From the NCBI RefSeq assembly GCF_002149925.1, contig NZ_MSLT01000012.1:992001-1056000 (forward strand): 64,000 nt of DNA, written 5' to 3'. Source of the DNA: Thioflexithrix psekupsensis. Lineage in GTDB: Bacteria; Pseudomonadota; Gammaproteobacteria; Beggiatoales; Beggiatoaceae. The notes under the pieces are model-generated. The model did not search any database. It saw only the letters and a list, made by a program, of their open reading frames with translations, and was not told the DNA's origin. Within the stretch, counting starts at the first letter, position 1. Each line of letters starts with the position of its first letter. A program made the position numbers and the translations under genes. Shown here piece after piece: positions 36,600 to 46,194 of this stretch.

Positions 36600-38432
36600 G
36601 TGCGTATTGCTCGTGAGTGTATTGACGACCTGATTGCGCGGGCTGACATTGTTGAAGTGATCAGCCATTCTCTCCCCTTGCGCAAAGCAGGCCGTCATTT
36701 TGTCGCGTGCTGCCCCTTTCACCAAGAAAAAACGCCTTCATTTAGTGTCAACGCAGAAAAACAGTTTTATCACTGTTTTGGTTGCGGTGCCAGCGGTAAC
36801 GTGTTGAGTTTTATCATGGAATATCAACACGTGGATTTTGTGGAAGCGATCCATGAGTTGGCCGGGCAGCTTGGAATGAATGTGGTGTATGAAGAAGATG
36901 GGCAAAAAACCGAATCTCCCGCCGCCCGCACGGATCGCCATCTCGCGATTTATCAATTATTACAACATGTTGCCGATTATTACGCCCATCAATTAACCAC
37001 TCCTGCGGCGGCTGCGGCGCGTCGTTATTTAGAGCAGCGCGGCATTGATCAACAGACTGCCCAAAAGTTTTTAGTGGGTTTTGCGCCTGATGCGTGGGAT
37101 GGGGTGTTGAAAACCTTTGCGACACAAGAAACTGCGTTATTACAAGCGGGTTTATTGGTGGAAACGGAACAGGGACGGCGTTATGACCGTTTTCGCAATC
37201 GGGTTATCTTTCCCATTCTGGATCAACGGGGGCGTGTGATTGCGTTTGGTGGGCGCGTGTTAGACGACAGCAAACCCAAATATCTCAATTCTCCAGAAAC
37301 GGCTGTCTTTCATAAAAGTGATGCCCTGTACGGTTGGTATCAAGCACGGCAACAGCGTCCGCTGGAACGTTTGATTATTGTGGAAGGTTATTTAGACGTG
37401 ATCGCCTTGGCGCAATTCGACGTGCCACACGCCATTGCGACCTTGGGAACGGCGACTTCTGAGACGCATTTACGCATTATTTTCCGCCAAGTGGATCAGG
37501 TTATTTTCTGTTTTGACGGCGATGACGCGGGTTATAAAGCGGCTTGGCGCGCTTTGGAAACGTGTTTGTCGTTAATGAATGGTAAACGAGATGTGCGCTT
37601 TGCCTTTTTGCCGCAAGGGGATGATCCTGATAGCCTTATTCGCCGTGTGGGAACGGTGGCATTTCAAAATTATTTACAACAAGCCAAACCCTTATCTCAT
37701 TTTTTATTCGATCACCTGTTAAAACGAATCGATATTGCACAATTAGAAGGTCGGGCGCGTTTGGTGGAAGTGGCCAAGCCGTTATTAGCCAAGTTACCCG
37801 AAGGGGCTTATCAAACTTTATTGGTGCAGCGATTAAATGAATTAACACAGGTAGATTTTAAAAAATTAACTACACTTATACAGGATGCCCAGCCTAAACA
37901 TTCTCCATCTGATCCAGTTGCTGTGAGAGAAAAAGGCAGAGAAAAAAGAGAGAAAATTAGCACGCGCAATATAATACATTTAGGCCGCGTTAATCGTACA
38001 CCCATTCAAATGGCCATTCAACTGCTATTACACACCCCTGCATTAGCGCAGCGAGCAGAAGACATTTACAGTCAAGTTTCCGTATTAATTGATAAAGATG
38101 GAGATGCGGAATTTTTAATGCTATTAATTGAATTATTAAACCGTCAACCCGATATGCACTTAGGGTTATTATGCGAATATTGGCGCGGTACGCCGTATGA
38201 ACCGCTGATCAGTGAATATGCGTTACAAGAAAATTTATTACAACAACCCATTGTCAATATTGAAGCGGAATTTGATGGTATTTTAACTCAAATTAAACAA
38301 CAATATTATCAATATCGTTATGAATTATTACTGGCAAAAAGTCGCCTTGCCGCGCTAACTCCCAGTGAGAAACAAGAATTTTTTGAATTAGCTCCCTTAT
38401 TATCGCGGGTGTCTCATGGGATTAAGCCTTGA
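36600..38432 (+). CDS. dnaG: DNA primase
   Basis: DnaG makes RNA primers for replication. The 610-residue product has the CHC2 zinc domain (CCPFHQEKTPSF and YHCFGCG near 38-63), the RNA polymerase domain and a TOPRIM fold (IIVEGYLDVIALAQ near 260, FCFDGDDAGYKAAW near 305). The C-terminal helicase-binding domain follows a basic linker (EKGREKREK). The start is GTG at 36600, which gives the family N-terminus (ARECIDDLIARADIVEVI) although no strong ribosome site is visible. Confidence 0.97.
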   Translation: MRIARECIDDLIARADIVEVISHSLPLRKAGRHFVACCPFHQEKTPSFSVNAEKQFYHCFGCGASGNVLSFIMEYQHVDFVEAIHELAGQLGMNVVYEEDGQKTESPAARTDRHLAIYQLLQHVADYYAHQLTTPAAAAARRYLEQRGIDQQTAQKFLVGFAPDAWDGVLKTFATQETALLQAGLLVETEQGRRYDRFRNRVIFPILDQRGRVIAFGGRVLDDSKPKYLNSPETAVFHKSDALYGWYQARQQRPLERLIIVEGYLDVIALAQFDVPHAIATLGTATSETHLRIIFRQVDQVIFCFDGDDAGYKAAWRALETCLSLMNGKRDVRFAFLPQGDDPDSLIRRVGTVAFQNYLQQAKPLSHFLFDHLLKRIDIAQLEGRARLVEVAKPLLAKLPEGAYQTLLVQRLNELTQVDFKKLTTLIQDAQPKHSPSDPVAVREKGREKREKISTRNIIHLGRVNRTPIQMAIQLLLHTPALAQRAEDIYSQVSVLIDKDGDAEFLMLLIELLNRQPDMHLGLLCEYWRGTPYEPLISEYALQENLLQQPIVNIEAEFDGILTQIKQQYYQYRYELLLAKSRLAALTPSEKQEFFELAPLLSRVSHGIKP

Positions 38433-38485
38433 GCGATTTTTTTATCATCGCTTCACCGATTCAGCACATTAAGAAAAATACGGCA

Positions 38486-39550
38486 ATGATCACCAGCATT
38501 ACATTAAAAAATTTTAAATGTTTTAAAGAGGAAATTTCATTTCCCTTAGCGCAATTTAATTTATTTGCAGGCTTTAACGGCAGCGGCAAATCCACATTAT
38601 TACAATCTTTACTCATGATGCACCAATCATTGGGCTATGTGGATAAAAAACGATTAATTTTAAACGGTAAATATATTAAATTAGGCAGTTTTGACGATGT
38701 CAGAAATCATCATAATTCGGCTGAATTGCCCATTGTGTTTGAATTTTACAGTCGCAATGATGACATGGATATTTCAAGAGTTTTCACTTTAAAAAAAGAT
38801 GACAGCGATGATTTGTGTCTAAAAATTTCTTATCCCAATGACAATTTAGAATCACTTGATTTTTTATTATTTGCCCGAATTCATTTTATTTCCGCTGATA
38901 GAATTGGCCCTCAAGAATTTTATAAAAAACAAATGCTCGGTGATTTTCCTCATGTGGGGATGAAGGGAGAATTAACGGTTAATATTTTAGATAAATTACG
39001 CGAAAAAAAAGTAAAAAAATTCCTGTGTTTGGGAGAAAATAGCGATACTTTATTGGTGCAAACACAAGAGTGGTTAAGCCGAATTTTAAGCCCCATAAAA
39101 CTCGATTTACCGCGCTCTAAATCCAATATTTTAACCCTTTCTTTAGGCAACACCAGACCACACAATGTCGGATTTGCGTATAGCAGTATTTTACCGCTTA
39201 TTGTGACGGGGTTAATTGCGGAGAAAGGAGATATTTTAATTATTGAAAATCCAGAAATCCATTTACACCCTAAAGCACAATCAGAATTGGTTAAATTTTT
39301 GACCGAAGTCGCTAAAACAGGCGTGCAAATTTTTATAGAATCGCACAGCGATCATATTTTAAATGGATTGCGCATTGCGGTATTAGAAAAAAGATTAACC
39401 ACAAAACAATTAAGTATTCTTTATTTTCGAGAAGGTTACAACCAAAGTGTGGTGAAAATTCCTATCCAAAAAAATGGAGGGGTAGAAATTTGGCCACAAG
39501 GTTTTTTTGATCAAATGGACAGTGATTTTGGTGTTCTATTTGATGCGTAA
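38486..39550 (+). CDS. AAA-family ATPase (AAA_15/DUF3696-like)
   Basis: A 354-residue SMC/OLD-like ATPase. Walker A is in FAGFNGSGKSTLLQSL, the late Walker B is DILIIENPEIHLHPKAQ, and IESHSDHILNGL is a sensor/H-loop-like motif. The C-terminal WPQGFFDQMD segment is typical of DUF3696 proteins. There is no TOPRIM nuclease domain as in OLD. It sits between dnaG and rpoD in an otherwise conserved operon, which suggests insertion of an accessory gene. The role is unknown; related ATPases occur in phage-defence loci. ATG at 38486 gives the usual start (MITSITLKNFKCFKEE). Confidence 0.85.
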   Translation: MITSITLKNFKCFKEEISFPLAQFNLFAGFNGSGKSTLLQSLLMMHQSLGYVDKKRLILNGKYIKLGSFDDVRNHHNSAELPIVFEFYSRNDDMDISRVFTLKKDDSDDLCLKISYPNDNLESLDFLLFARIHFISADRIGPQEFYKKQMLGDFPHVGMKGELTVNILDKLREKKVKKFLCLGENSDTLLVQTQEWLSRILSPIKLDLPRSKSNILTLSLGNTRPHNVGFAYSSILPLIVTGLIAEKGDILIIENPEIHLHPKAQSELVKFLTEVAKTGVQIFIESHSDHILNGLRIAVLEKRLTTKQLSILYFREGYNQSVVKIPIQKNGGVEIWPQGFFDQMDSDFGVLFDA

Positions 39551-39791
39551 ATGAATTCTTTTTTTACAATTTTATCCATCGCGCTTTATCCTGCGCCAAT
39601 GCCGCACCTCATGGTGCGAACTGGGCTTATCGCGTTAGCTCGCGGTCATGCGCCCTAAAAATGTTGCACTGCACTTTATTCCGCTTAAAAATAAGGAAAA
39701 AGTGCCTTAATTTGTTGCTTTGCAACAAATTTGGTCAAGATTGACCCTCAGGTTTTTCGTTACATACTTCAACGATAGGTGGATTATTTCC

Positions 39792-41648
39792 ATGATGATG
39801 AACCCCGAAGAGCAAAAGTCACAACTCAAGTTATTGATTGCCAAAGGCAAAGAGCAAGGCTACTTGACCTATCATGAGGTGAACGATCACTTGCCCGATG
39901 ACATCGTCGATCCCGAACAAATCGACAGTATTATCGACATGATCAACAACATGGGCATCATGGTACACGAAGATGTCCCTGATATAGACAATTTATTGAT
40001 GTCCGATCCCGTCGCACCTGACGAGGATGCCGCCGAAGAAGCCGCCGCCGCTTTAGCCAATGTGGACAGCGAATTTGGCCGCACCACCGACCCCGTGCGC
40101 ATGTATATGCGCGAAATGGGAACGGTGGATTTATTAACCCGCGAAGGCGAAATTAAAATCGCTAAACGCATTGAAGAAGGCATGAGTCAAGCCTTATCTG
40201 CGCTGGCACAATATCCTGATATTGTCGAAGAATTGCTGCGCAAATATGACACAGTAAAAACGGAAGAAGTTAAATTATCCGATATTTTAATGGGCTTTAA
40301 TGACAGTGCGAATGGCGAATTAGAAGCAGAATTAGCCCACAACGAAGATGACACAGCGGATTCGGCTTTAGATGAAGTGGTCGCAGCCGAAGAATTAGAC
40401 GATGATGATGTGGATCATCCCGCGTTAATGGAAGATTGCGCGTTAGACACCGAAGAAACGGAAGCCCGTTTTAATCATCTGCGCCATATTTATCATCAAT
40501 TGTTAGCGTCTCGCCAAAAAAGCGGCATTCATTCTGAAGCCTACGCCTTGGTGCGTAAAGAATTAGCGGATTGTTTCTTACAATTCCGCATTGCGCCGCG
40601 TGTGGTAGAAGAATTGACGGTGAAATTGCGCGACACGTTTAATTTAATTCGTGAGCAAGAAAACTTTATTCGACAAATTTGTGTCGGTAAAGCCAAAATG
40701 GATAATAAAACCTTTTTGTCTGCCTTTAGAAATAACGAAACCAATCCCAATTGGGTAGAGCAATTGCTTAAAGGCAACAAGAGCCACGCCGCTAAATTGC
40801 GTCCCCATCAACATGAGTTAAAGCGGGCGCAAGAAAAATTGATTGCATTAGAAAGCGTGTGTTGTTTAAGTTTGGACGAAATCAAGGAAATTTATCGCTT
40901 GGTTTCTATTGGTGAAGCCAAAGCACGGCGGGCGAAAAAAGAAATGATCGAAGCCAATTTGCGCTTAGTCATTTCAATTGCGAAAAAGTACACCAATCGC
41001 GGATTGCAATTCTTAGATTTAATTCAAGAAGGCAATATTGGCTTAATGAAAGCGGTGGATAAATTTGAATACCGTCGCGGTTACAAATTTTCGACTTACG
41101 CCACGTGGTGGATTCGTCAAGCGATTACGCGCTCTATCGCCGATCAAGCGCGTACCATTCGTATTCCCGTTCACATGATCGAGACCATTAACAAACTCAA
41201 TCGCGTTTCCCGTCAAATTTTGCAAGAAAAAGGGCGCGAAGCCACCCCCGAAGAATTGGCCGAACGCATGGATATGCCGGAAGATAAAGTGCGTAAGGTG
41301 TTGAAAATCGCCAAAGAACCCATTTCTATGGAAACACCTATCGGCGATGACGAAGACACTCATTTAGGCGATTTTATTGAAGACAATAGCTTGCCTGCGC
41401 CGGTGGATTCTGCGACTTTTGAAGGACTACGCCGTGCAACACAGGAAATGCTGCACAGCTTAACGCCACGAGAAGCAAAAGTGTTACGTATGCGTTTTGG
41501 GATTGACATGAGTACCGATCACACCTTGGAAGAAGTCGGTAAACAATTCGATGTCACTCGTGAGCGCATTCGCCAAATCGAAGCCAAAGCCTTACGTAAA
41601 CTGCGTCATCCCAGTCGATCTGAGTCTTTGCGCAGTTTCTTAGACTAA
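39792..41648 (+). CDS. rpoD: RNA polymerase sigma factor RpoD (sigma-70)
   Basis: The housekeeping sigma factor. The 618-residue product has region 1.1 ([20 protein letters not shown]), an acidic non-conserved region, and region 2 with [20 protein letters not shown]. Region 3 and region 4 with its helix-turn-helix ([20 protein letters not shown]) follow. The start is the first of three ATGs at 39792; the open frame upstream is not sigma-like. The gap from the ATPase gene probably includes its own promoter. A strong terminator follows. Confidence 0.98.
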   Translation: MMMNPEEQKSQLKLLIAKGKEQGYLTYHEVNDHLPDDIVDPEQIDSIIDMINNMGIMVHEDVPDIDNLLMSDPVAPDEDAAEEAAAALANVDSEFGRTTDPVRMYMREMGTVDLLTREGEIKIAKRIEEGMSQALSALAQYPDIVEELLRKYDTVKTEEVKLSDILMGFNDSANGELEAELAHNEDDTADSALDEVVAAEELDDDDVDHPALMEDCALDTEETEARFNHLRHIYHQLLASRQKSGIHSEAYALVRKELADCFLQFRIAPRVVEELTVKLRDTFNLIREQENFIRQICVGKAKMDNKTFLSAFRNNETNPNWVEQLLKGNKSHAAKLRPHQHELKRAQEKLIALESVCCLSLDEIKEIYRLVSIGEAKARRAKKEMIEANLRLVISIAKKYTNRGLQFLDLIQEGNIGLMKAVDKFEYRRGYKFSTYATWWIRQAITRSIADQARTIRIPVHMIETINKLNRVSRQILQEKGREATPEELAERMDMPEDKVRKVLKIAKEPISMETPIGDDEDTHLGDFIEDNSLPAPVDSATFEGLRRATQEMLHSLTPREAKVLRMRFGIDMSTDHTLEEVGKQFDVTRERIRQIEAKALRKLRHPSRSESLRSFLD

Positions 41649-41657
41649 GACAAACAA

Positions 41658-41710
41658 CCCCAACAGCCGCGTATTTTTAGTCTTAAATGACGCGGCTGTG
41701 GGTTCTTTTA
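41658..41710 (+). terminator. rpoD terminator
   Basis: A long stem, ACAGCCGCGT pairing with ACGCGGCTGT, extended by flanking CCC/GGG and followed by TTCTTTTA. It lies close behind the rpoD stop. Confidence 0.85.
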
Positions 41711-41775
41711 TTCTGTATTCAAATTGTTGCATGGGATGCGGTAAAGTGGCATGACGGAAAAATAAAATTTTCCCC

Positions 41776-41805
41776 TAGACAAGGGCTTAATTCTCTTGCT
41801 ATAAT
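41776..41805 (+). promoter_or_regulatory. Promoter for tRNA-Ser and 4.5S RNA
   Basis: TAGACA (41776-41781) and consensus TATAAT (41800-41805) are 18 bases apart, about 45 bases before tRNA-Ser. Confidence 0.65.
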
Positions 41806-41849
41806 GCCCGTTTAGCTGACAAGGCAGTTTACACAGCTAAAAATCAGAC

Positions 41850-41940
41850 GGAGAGGTGTCCGAGCGGTCGAAGGAGCACGCCTGGAAAGTGTGTGTACGG
41901 CAAAACTGTACCGAGGGTTCGAATCCCTCTCTCTCCGCCA
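41850..41940 (+). tRNA. tRNA-Ser(GGA)
   Basis: A 91-base class II tRNA with a long variable arm and encoded CCA. Acceptor GGAGAGG pairs with TCTCTCC (one G-U pair). The anticodon loop CTGGAAA gives anticodon GGA. Confidence 0.97.
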
Positions 41941-41951
41941 CAATCTGTTAT

Positions 41952-42062
41952 GGTGGCTAGGTCGGTTCCCCCGCAATGTGATGTTGTGAACCCCGTCAGG
42001 TCCGGAAGGAAGCAGCGGCAGCAACGGATACGTGTGCCGGGGTGTAGCTGGCTGATGCCGCC
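41952..42062 (+). ncRNA. ffs: Signal recognition particle 4.5S RNA
   Basis: The conserved tip CAGGTCCGGAAGGAAGCAGC and the opposing CGTGTGCCGGGGTGTAGCTGG strand form the SRP domain IV hairpin bound by Ffh. The ends GGTGGC and GCCGCC close the helix. Length (about 111) is that of gammaproteobacterial 4.5S RNA. The position 12 bases after tRNA-Ser and just before dnaX is a common arrangement. Confidence 0.95.
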
Positions 42063-42113
42063 CTCCCTCTTTGTTATTTCGCCCTTTCTTCTATTAGCAC
42101 CCAAATCATTCGC

Positions 42114-43844
42114 ATGGCTTATCAGGTCTTAGCACGAAAATGGCGACCGCGCACGTTTGCCGAAATGGTCGGACAAACACATGTTTTACGCGCCCTCATG
42201 AACGCCCTCTCAACAGACCGCTTACATCATGCCTACTTGTTTACAGGCACGCGCGGCGTGGGAAAAACCACCATCGCCCGCATTTTTGCCAAATCCCTCA
42301 ATTGCGAAACCCACGGAGTCAGCGATCACCCTTGCGGCCATTGTCGTACTTGTACGGAAATCGATGGCGGCCGTTTTGTCGATTTGATCGAAGTCGATGC
42401 CGCATCGCGCACGGGCGTAGATGACACCCGCGAATTACTCGACAATGTACAATACGCACCCACTCGCGGCCGTTATAAAGTCTATTTAATCGACGAAGTC
42501 CACATGTTGACGCGGCAGAGTTTTAATGCGTTATTAAAAACATTAGAAGAACCGCCGCCGCATATTAAATTTTTATTAGCCACTACTGATCCACAAAAAT
42601 TATTACCTACCGTTTTATCGCGTTGTTTGCAATTTAATTTAAAACGACTGCCTTTAGAATTAATTCATTCTCATTTAAGCCACATTCTTGAAACAGAACA
42701 AATTGCATTTGAACCTGCTTCATTGCATTTTTTAGCCCGCGCTGCCGATGGCAGTATGCGCGATGCCTTGAGTTTGCTGGATCAAGCGATTGCTTATGGC
42801 GCAGGACAATTAACGGTTGCTGATGTCAGTGCCATGTTGGGGACATTAGAACAAGGCGTGGTCTATCATTTACTGCGATCATTAATGGCCAATGATGCCG
42901 TAGCCTTGTTGAATAACGTGAAACAATTAGCGGAAAGTAATCCTGATTTTAATCAAGTATTAGCCGATTTATTAAGTATTTTACAAAAAATAGCGTTAGC
43001 CCAAGTTTTACCCGATTCGCTGAATAGCGAATTACCCGAAGAACAAATGATTGCCGAATTAGCGCAGCAAATTTCTCCCGAAGATGTGCAGTTATTTTAT
43101 CAAATTGGCTTAACGGGTCGGCGTGATTTGCCTTACGCGCCAGAGCAGCGGGGTGGATTTGAAATGTTGCTATTGCGTATGTTGGCATTTCGCCCCGTGA
43201 ATGCGGCATTTAGCGCGCCAGAGACCGCAAAACCCACGCCCAGCCGAACCATGGCTGATGCGCCGCGTCCCGTCGCGGCCACGACGGTGACTCATGTGCC
43301 GCCTACGGCTGCGGCTGTGCCTGAAAAAAAAACAATTGTTAAAACGCCACCTGTTTCTTCCCCTGTTTCTCCCGCGCCCATTACTCCCACCAATACGCCC
43401 AACAATACTCCCGCCCATAGTCCTGCAAAAAATCAGGTTTTAACACTCAATAATCCAGAAGATTGGCTTCATTTAGTGAAACAATTACCACTGGGTGGCG
43501 CAGTGCGACAATTGGCTTTAAATTGTGCATTAACTCAAGTTTCAGGGCATACTTTACATTTACAATTAGCCAAAGATTCAGAGATGTTAGGTGTAGGTGG
43601 TCGTGTGTCTGAATTAGAAAAGATAATTTTAAATTATTGTGGCCAACCCTACCATATCGAAATTCATATCACGCAACAATTAAACACGGTGACAGTAGCC
43701 GAATTGCAGCACCGTGAACAAAACGAATATGAACAACAATTAAAAGTGCAAATTCAAAGTGATCCTTTTGTGCAATCGTTACAACAACGTTTTGGCGCAA
43801 AAATTATGCGAATTCAAGCCAATAAAAATGGGGAAAATTCATGA
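42114..43844 (+). CDS. dnaX: DNA polymerase III subunit tau (and possibly gamma)
   Basis: Clamp-loader ATPase. The 576-residue product starts MAYQVLARKWRPRTFAEMVG. It has Walker A FTGTRGVGKTTIARI near 45, a zinc-binding cysteine set (C64 region, CGHCRTC) and Walker B YLIDEVHML near 125. The SRC motif TVLSRCLQF precedes a proline/threonine-rich linker (about 380-445) and the tau-specific C-terminus. A run of nine A at 43324-43332 lies in the linker and offers a slippage site to make a gamma-like short form. lutB overlaps its stop. Confidence 0.97.
   Translation: MAYQVLARKWRPRTFAEMVGQTHVLRALMNALSTDRLHHAYLFTGTRGVGKTTIARIFAKSLNCETHGVSDHPCGHCRTCTEIDGGRFVDLIEVDAASRTGVDDTRELLDNVQYAPTRGRYKVYLIDEVHMLTRQSFNALLKTLEEPPPHIKFLLATTDPQKLLPTVLSRCLQFNLKRLPLELIHSHLSHILETEQIAFEPASLHFLARAADGSMRDALSLLDQAIAYGAGQLTVADVSAMLGTLEQGVVYHLLRSLMANDAVALLNNVKQLAESNPDFNQVLADLLSILQKIALAQVLPDSLNSELPEEQMIAELAQQISPEDVQLFYQIGLTGRRDLPYAPEQRGGFEMLLLRMLAFRPVNAAFSAPETAKPTPSRTMADAPRPVAATTVTHVPPTAAAVPEKKTIVKTPPVSSPVSPAPITPTNTPNNTPAHSPAKNQVLTLNNPEDWLHLVKQLPLGGAVRQLALNCALTQVSGHTLHLQLAKDSEMLGVGGRVSELEKIILNYCGQPYHIEIHITQQLNTVTVAELQHREQNEYEQQLKVQIQSDPFVQSLQQRFGAKIMRIQANKNGENS
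43324..43332 (+). promoter_or_regulatory. A9 slippery run in dnaX
   Basis: Codons 404-407 read GAA AAA AAA ACA. A -1 shift on this run leads after a few codons to TAA at 43340-43342, giving a product of about 409 residues that ends just after the clamp-loader domains, as gamma does in E. coli (431 residues). The run length equals the one used for transcriptional slippage in Thermus dnaX. Confidence 0.5.
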
Positions 43845-45277
43845 CTTCTATCCAATCCCAACATTTTAAACCCCAAGCCAATGCCGCATTAAAAAATGTA
43901 GAATTGCAACGCGCTTTGTCCAAAGCTAAAGGCGGCTTTATTGATAAGCGATTATTGGCCTTATCGCAACTTCCCGAATTCGACACCTTACGCGATCAAG
44001 CAAAAGCCTTAAAAGAACATACCTTAGCGCATTTAGATTTTTATTTAGAACAATTTGAAGAAAAAGTGCAAGCACGCGGTGGCCACGTGCATTGGGCGGA
44101 GAATGCCGATCAAGCCTGCGATATTATTGTGCGTTTATGTCAGCAAGTCAATGCACATTTTATCACCAAAGGAAAATCGATGATTGGTGAAGAAATCAGT
44201 TTAAATCAAGCCTTAGAAAATGCAGGAATGCAGGTGATTGAAACAGATTTAGGGGAATATATTATTCAATTGGCTAAAGAACCCCCCAGTCATATTATTG
44301 CGCCTGCGGTGCATAAAACCCGTGAGCAAATTTCTGAATTATTTTATCAACACCATCAAAAAGAAGGCTTTAATGAGCCTGCTATAGAAATTGCAGATTT
44401 GGTGAATCAAGCACGGCAAGTATTAAGACAACATTATTTAAAAGCTGATGTAGGAATTACGGGTGCAAATTTCTTAATTGCCGAAACGGGATCAACGATT
44501 ATTGTCACCAATGAAGGCAATGGCGATTTAACCCAATGTTTGCCAAAAGTTCACATTGTGATTTCCAGTATAGAAAAGGTGGTGCCGACCTTAAATGATG
44601 CGTCGTTATTAATGCGTTTATTAGCCCGCAGTGCCACAGGACAACATATCACCACTTACACCACATTAAGCACAGGCATTAAAGCCGATTCTGAATGTTC
44701 AGGCGCGGAACAATTCCATGTTGTTTTATTAGACAATGGACGCTCTACGATGCTGGGTAATGAATTTAAAGAGATGCTGCGTTGCATTCGTTGTGGGGCT
44801 TGTATGAATCATTGTCCTGTTTATGGCGCAATTGGGGGACATGCTTATGGTTGGGTTTATCCGGGGCCAATGGGATCGGTATTGACTCCCTTAATGATCG
44901 GCTTAAAGAAAGCGGGAGATTTGCCACAAGCTTGTACGATGAATGGGCGTTGTGAGACGGTATGCCCGATGCGTATTCCTTTAAGCCAGCTTTTACGCCA
45001 CCATCGCACCGCGCAATTTGCTCAATCCCTGACCTCGCGCAGCACGCGTTGGGGATTGGCGGTGTGGCGGTGGTTTGTGCAGCATCCGCGCTGGTATCGC
45101 TGGGCGAGTGGCGTGGGAATTGGGCTGTTGCATCGTTTGGGACGGGGGCGGGGCAGTTTTCGCCATTTGCCGCTGGCCAGCGCGTGGACAAAATATCGTG
45201 ATTTTCCCGCTCCCCAAGGCGATACGTTTTTTAAACAGTGGCAGCAAAAACAACAGGATAAAGCAAATCATGACTAA
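43841..45277 (+). CDS. lutB: Lactate utilisation iron-sulfur protein LutB
   Basis: The 478-residue product belongs to the LutB/YkgF family, one subunit of the three-part L-lactate dehydrogenase LutABC. It has an N-terminal LUD domain (VGITGANFLIAETGSTIIVTNE-type sequence near 205-226) and two ferredoxin-like cluster motifs, CIRCGACMNHCP near 312 and NGRCETVCP near 370. A C-terminal segment with SRSTRWGLAVWRWF follows. ATG overlaps the dnaX stop (ATGA). lutC follows with another overlap. lutA is not in the window, so the complex would be completed from elsewhere. Confidence 0.92.
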   Translation: MTSIQSQHFKPQANAALKNVELQRALSKAKGGFIDKRLLALSQLPEFDTLRDQAKALKEHTLAHLDFYLEQFEEKVQARGGHVHWAENADQACDIIVRLCQQVNAHFITKGKSMIGEEISLNQALENAGMQVIETDLGEYIIQLAKEPPSHIIAPAVHKTREQISELFYQHHQKEGFNEPAIEIADLVNQARQVLRQHYLKADVGITGANFLIAETGSTIIVTNEGNGDLTQCLPKVHIVISSIEKVVPTLNDASLLMRLLARSATGQHITTYTTLSTGIKADSECSGAEQFHVVLLDNGRSTMLGNEFKEMLRCIRCGACMNHCPVYGAIGGHAYGWVYPGPMGSVLTPLMIGLKKAGDLPQACTMNGRCETVCPMRIPLSQLLRHHRTAQFAQSLTSRSTRWGLAVWRWFVQHPRWYRWASGVGIGLLHRLGRGRGSFRHLPLASAWTKYRDFPAPQGDTFFKQWQQKQQDKANHD

Positions 45278-45920
45278 TGCCCGCGCCGCAATTTTTTCTC
45301 GACTTCGTCAATCATTAGGACGGGATTCATTAACGTCCACTATTCGAGATGAATTAGTGCTGAAATTGCAATTTCCTCCCGTTTCATTACAGCCCACAAT
45401 AAACCGCGATAAATTAAGCCAATTTAAACAACAATTAGAGAAAGTTTCAGGCATCATTATCGAAGTCAATCATGAAAATCAAATCACAGACGCATTAAAA
45501 ACATGGTTATTGGCGCAAAATTATCCATTAGCGGCGGTCATTGATGCGCGTTTGGGTAAATTGGCGTGGTCAGAGGAATGGGATGTATGTATTCGCAATG
45601 CGCAGGACAGCGATGTAGTCAGCGTCACTTTGGCTTTCACAGGGATTGCAGAAACAGGCAGCGTGGTGATGTTGTCGAGTGCGGACGCGCCGACACCGCT
45701 TAATTTTTTGCCTGATGTGCATTGTGTGATACTTTATGAATCAGATATGGTTTGTTACATGGAAGAAGCATGGCAAAAGTTACGTAAAGAATACACCAAT
45801 CCACCGCGTACCGTTAATGTCATCACTGGCCCATCGCGCACCGCAGATATTGAGCAAACGATTCAATTGGGCGCGCACGGGCCACGGCAATTTGTGGTGA
45901 TTCTTGTACAGCAGAGATGA
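45270..45920 (+). CDS. lutC: Lactate utilisation protein LutC
   Basis: The 216-residue product starts MTNARAAIFSRLRQSLG and contains the LUD domain: VSVTLAFTGIAETGSVVMLS, then LNFLPDVHCVILYESDMV, and GPSRTADIEQTIQLGAHGP near the C-terminus, which is the family signature. It is the LutC (YkgG-type) subunit. The ATG at 45270 overlaps the lutB coding end by 8 bases, so the two are translationally coupled. Confidence 0.92.
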   Translation: MTNARAAIFSRLRQSLGRDSLTSTIRDELVLKLQFPPVSLQPTINRDKLSQFKQQLEKVSGIIIEVNHENQITDALKTWLLAQNYPLAAVIDARLGKLAWSEEWDVCIRNAQDSDVVSVTLAFTGIAETGSVVMLSSADAPTPLNFLPDVHCVILYESDMVCYMEEAWQKLRKEYTNPPRTVNVITGPSRTADIEQTIQLGAHGPRQFVVILVQQR

Positions 45921-46194
45921 GATGTGGTCTTTTGTCCAAAACAAGAAAGATAAAAATATTCAACTATTAAAAACGTTCAGAATTTTCATTCTTCTACCGC
46001 CCCTAATCTCTCCTCCTAGGAAGGTGTTCTAGTTCGTCCAAGCCGTAGGAAACATAGCCCATTCCAAATTTTTGCCGCCCTGATTCCACAAGGGTGTTTG
46101 GTGGATTGGCTTTGGTTTAATTTTCCAAATTCCTAAATGAGGACAGTAGAAACAATGCCGAAAATAGTGATGGTGGGAGTTGCTTAGTTACGCA

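Noticed and set aside
45921-46194. Possible CRISPR array next to the type III-B genes
   Set aside because: No regularly spaced direct repeats are present here or at 55319-55595. The inverted-repeat element at 47415 is a single palindromic unit and not a repeat-spacer array.
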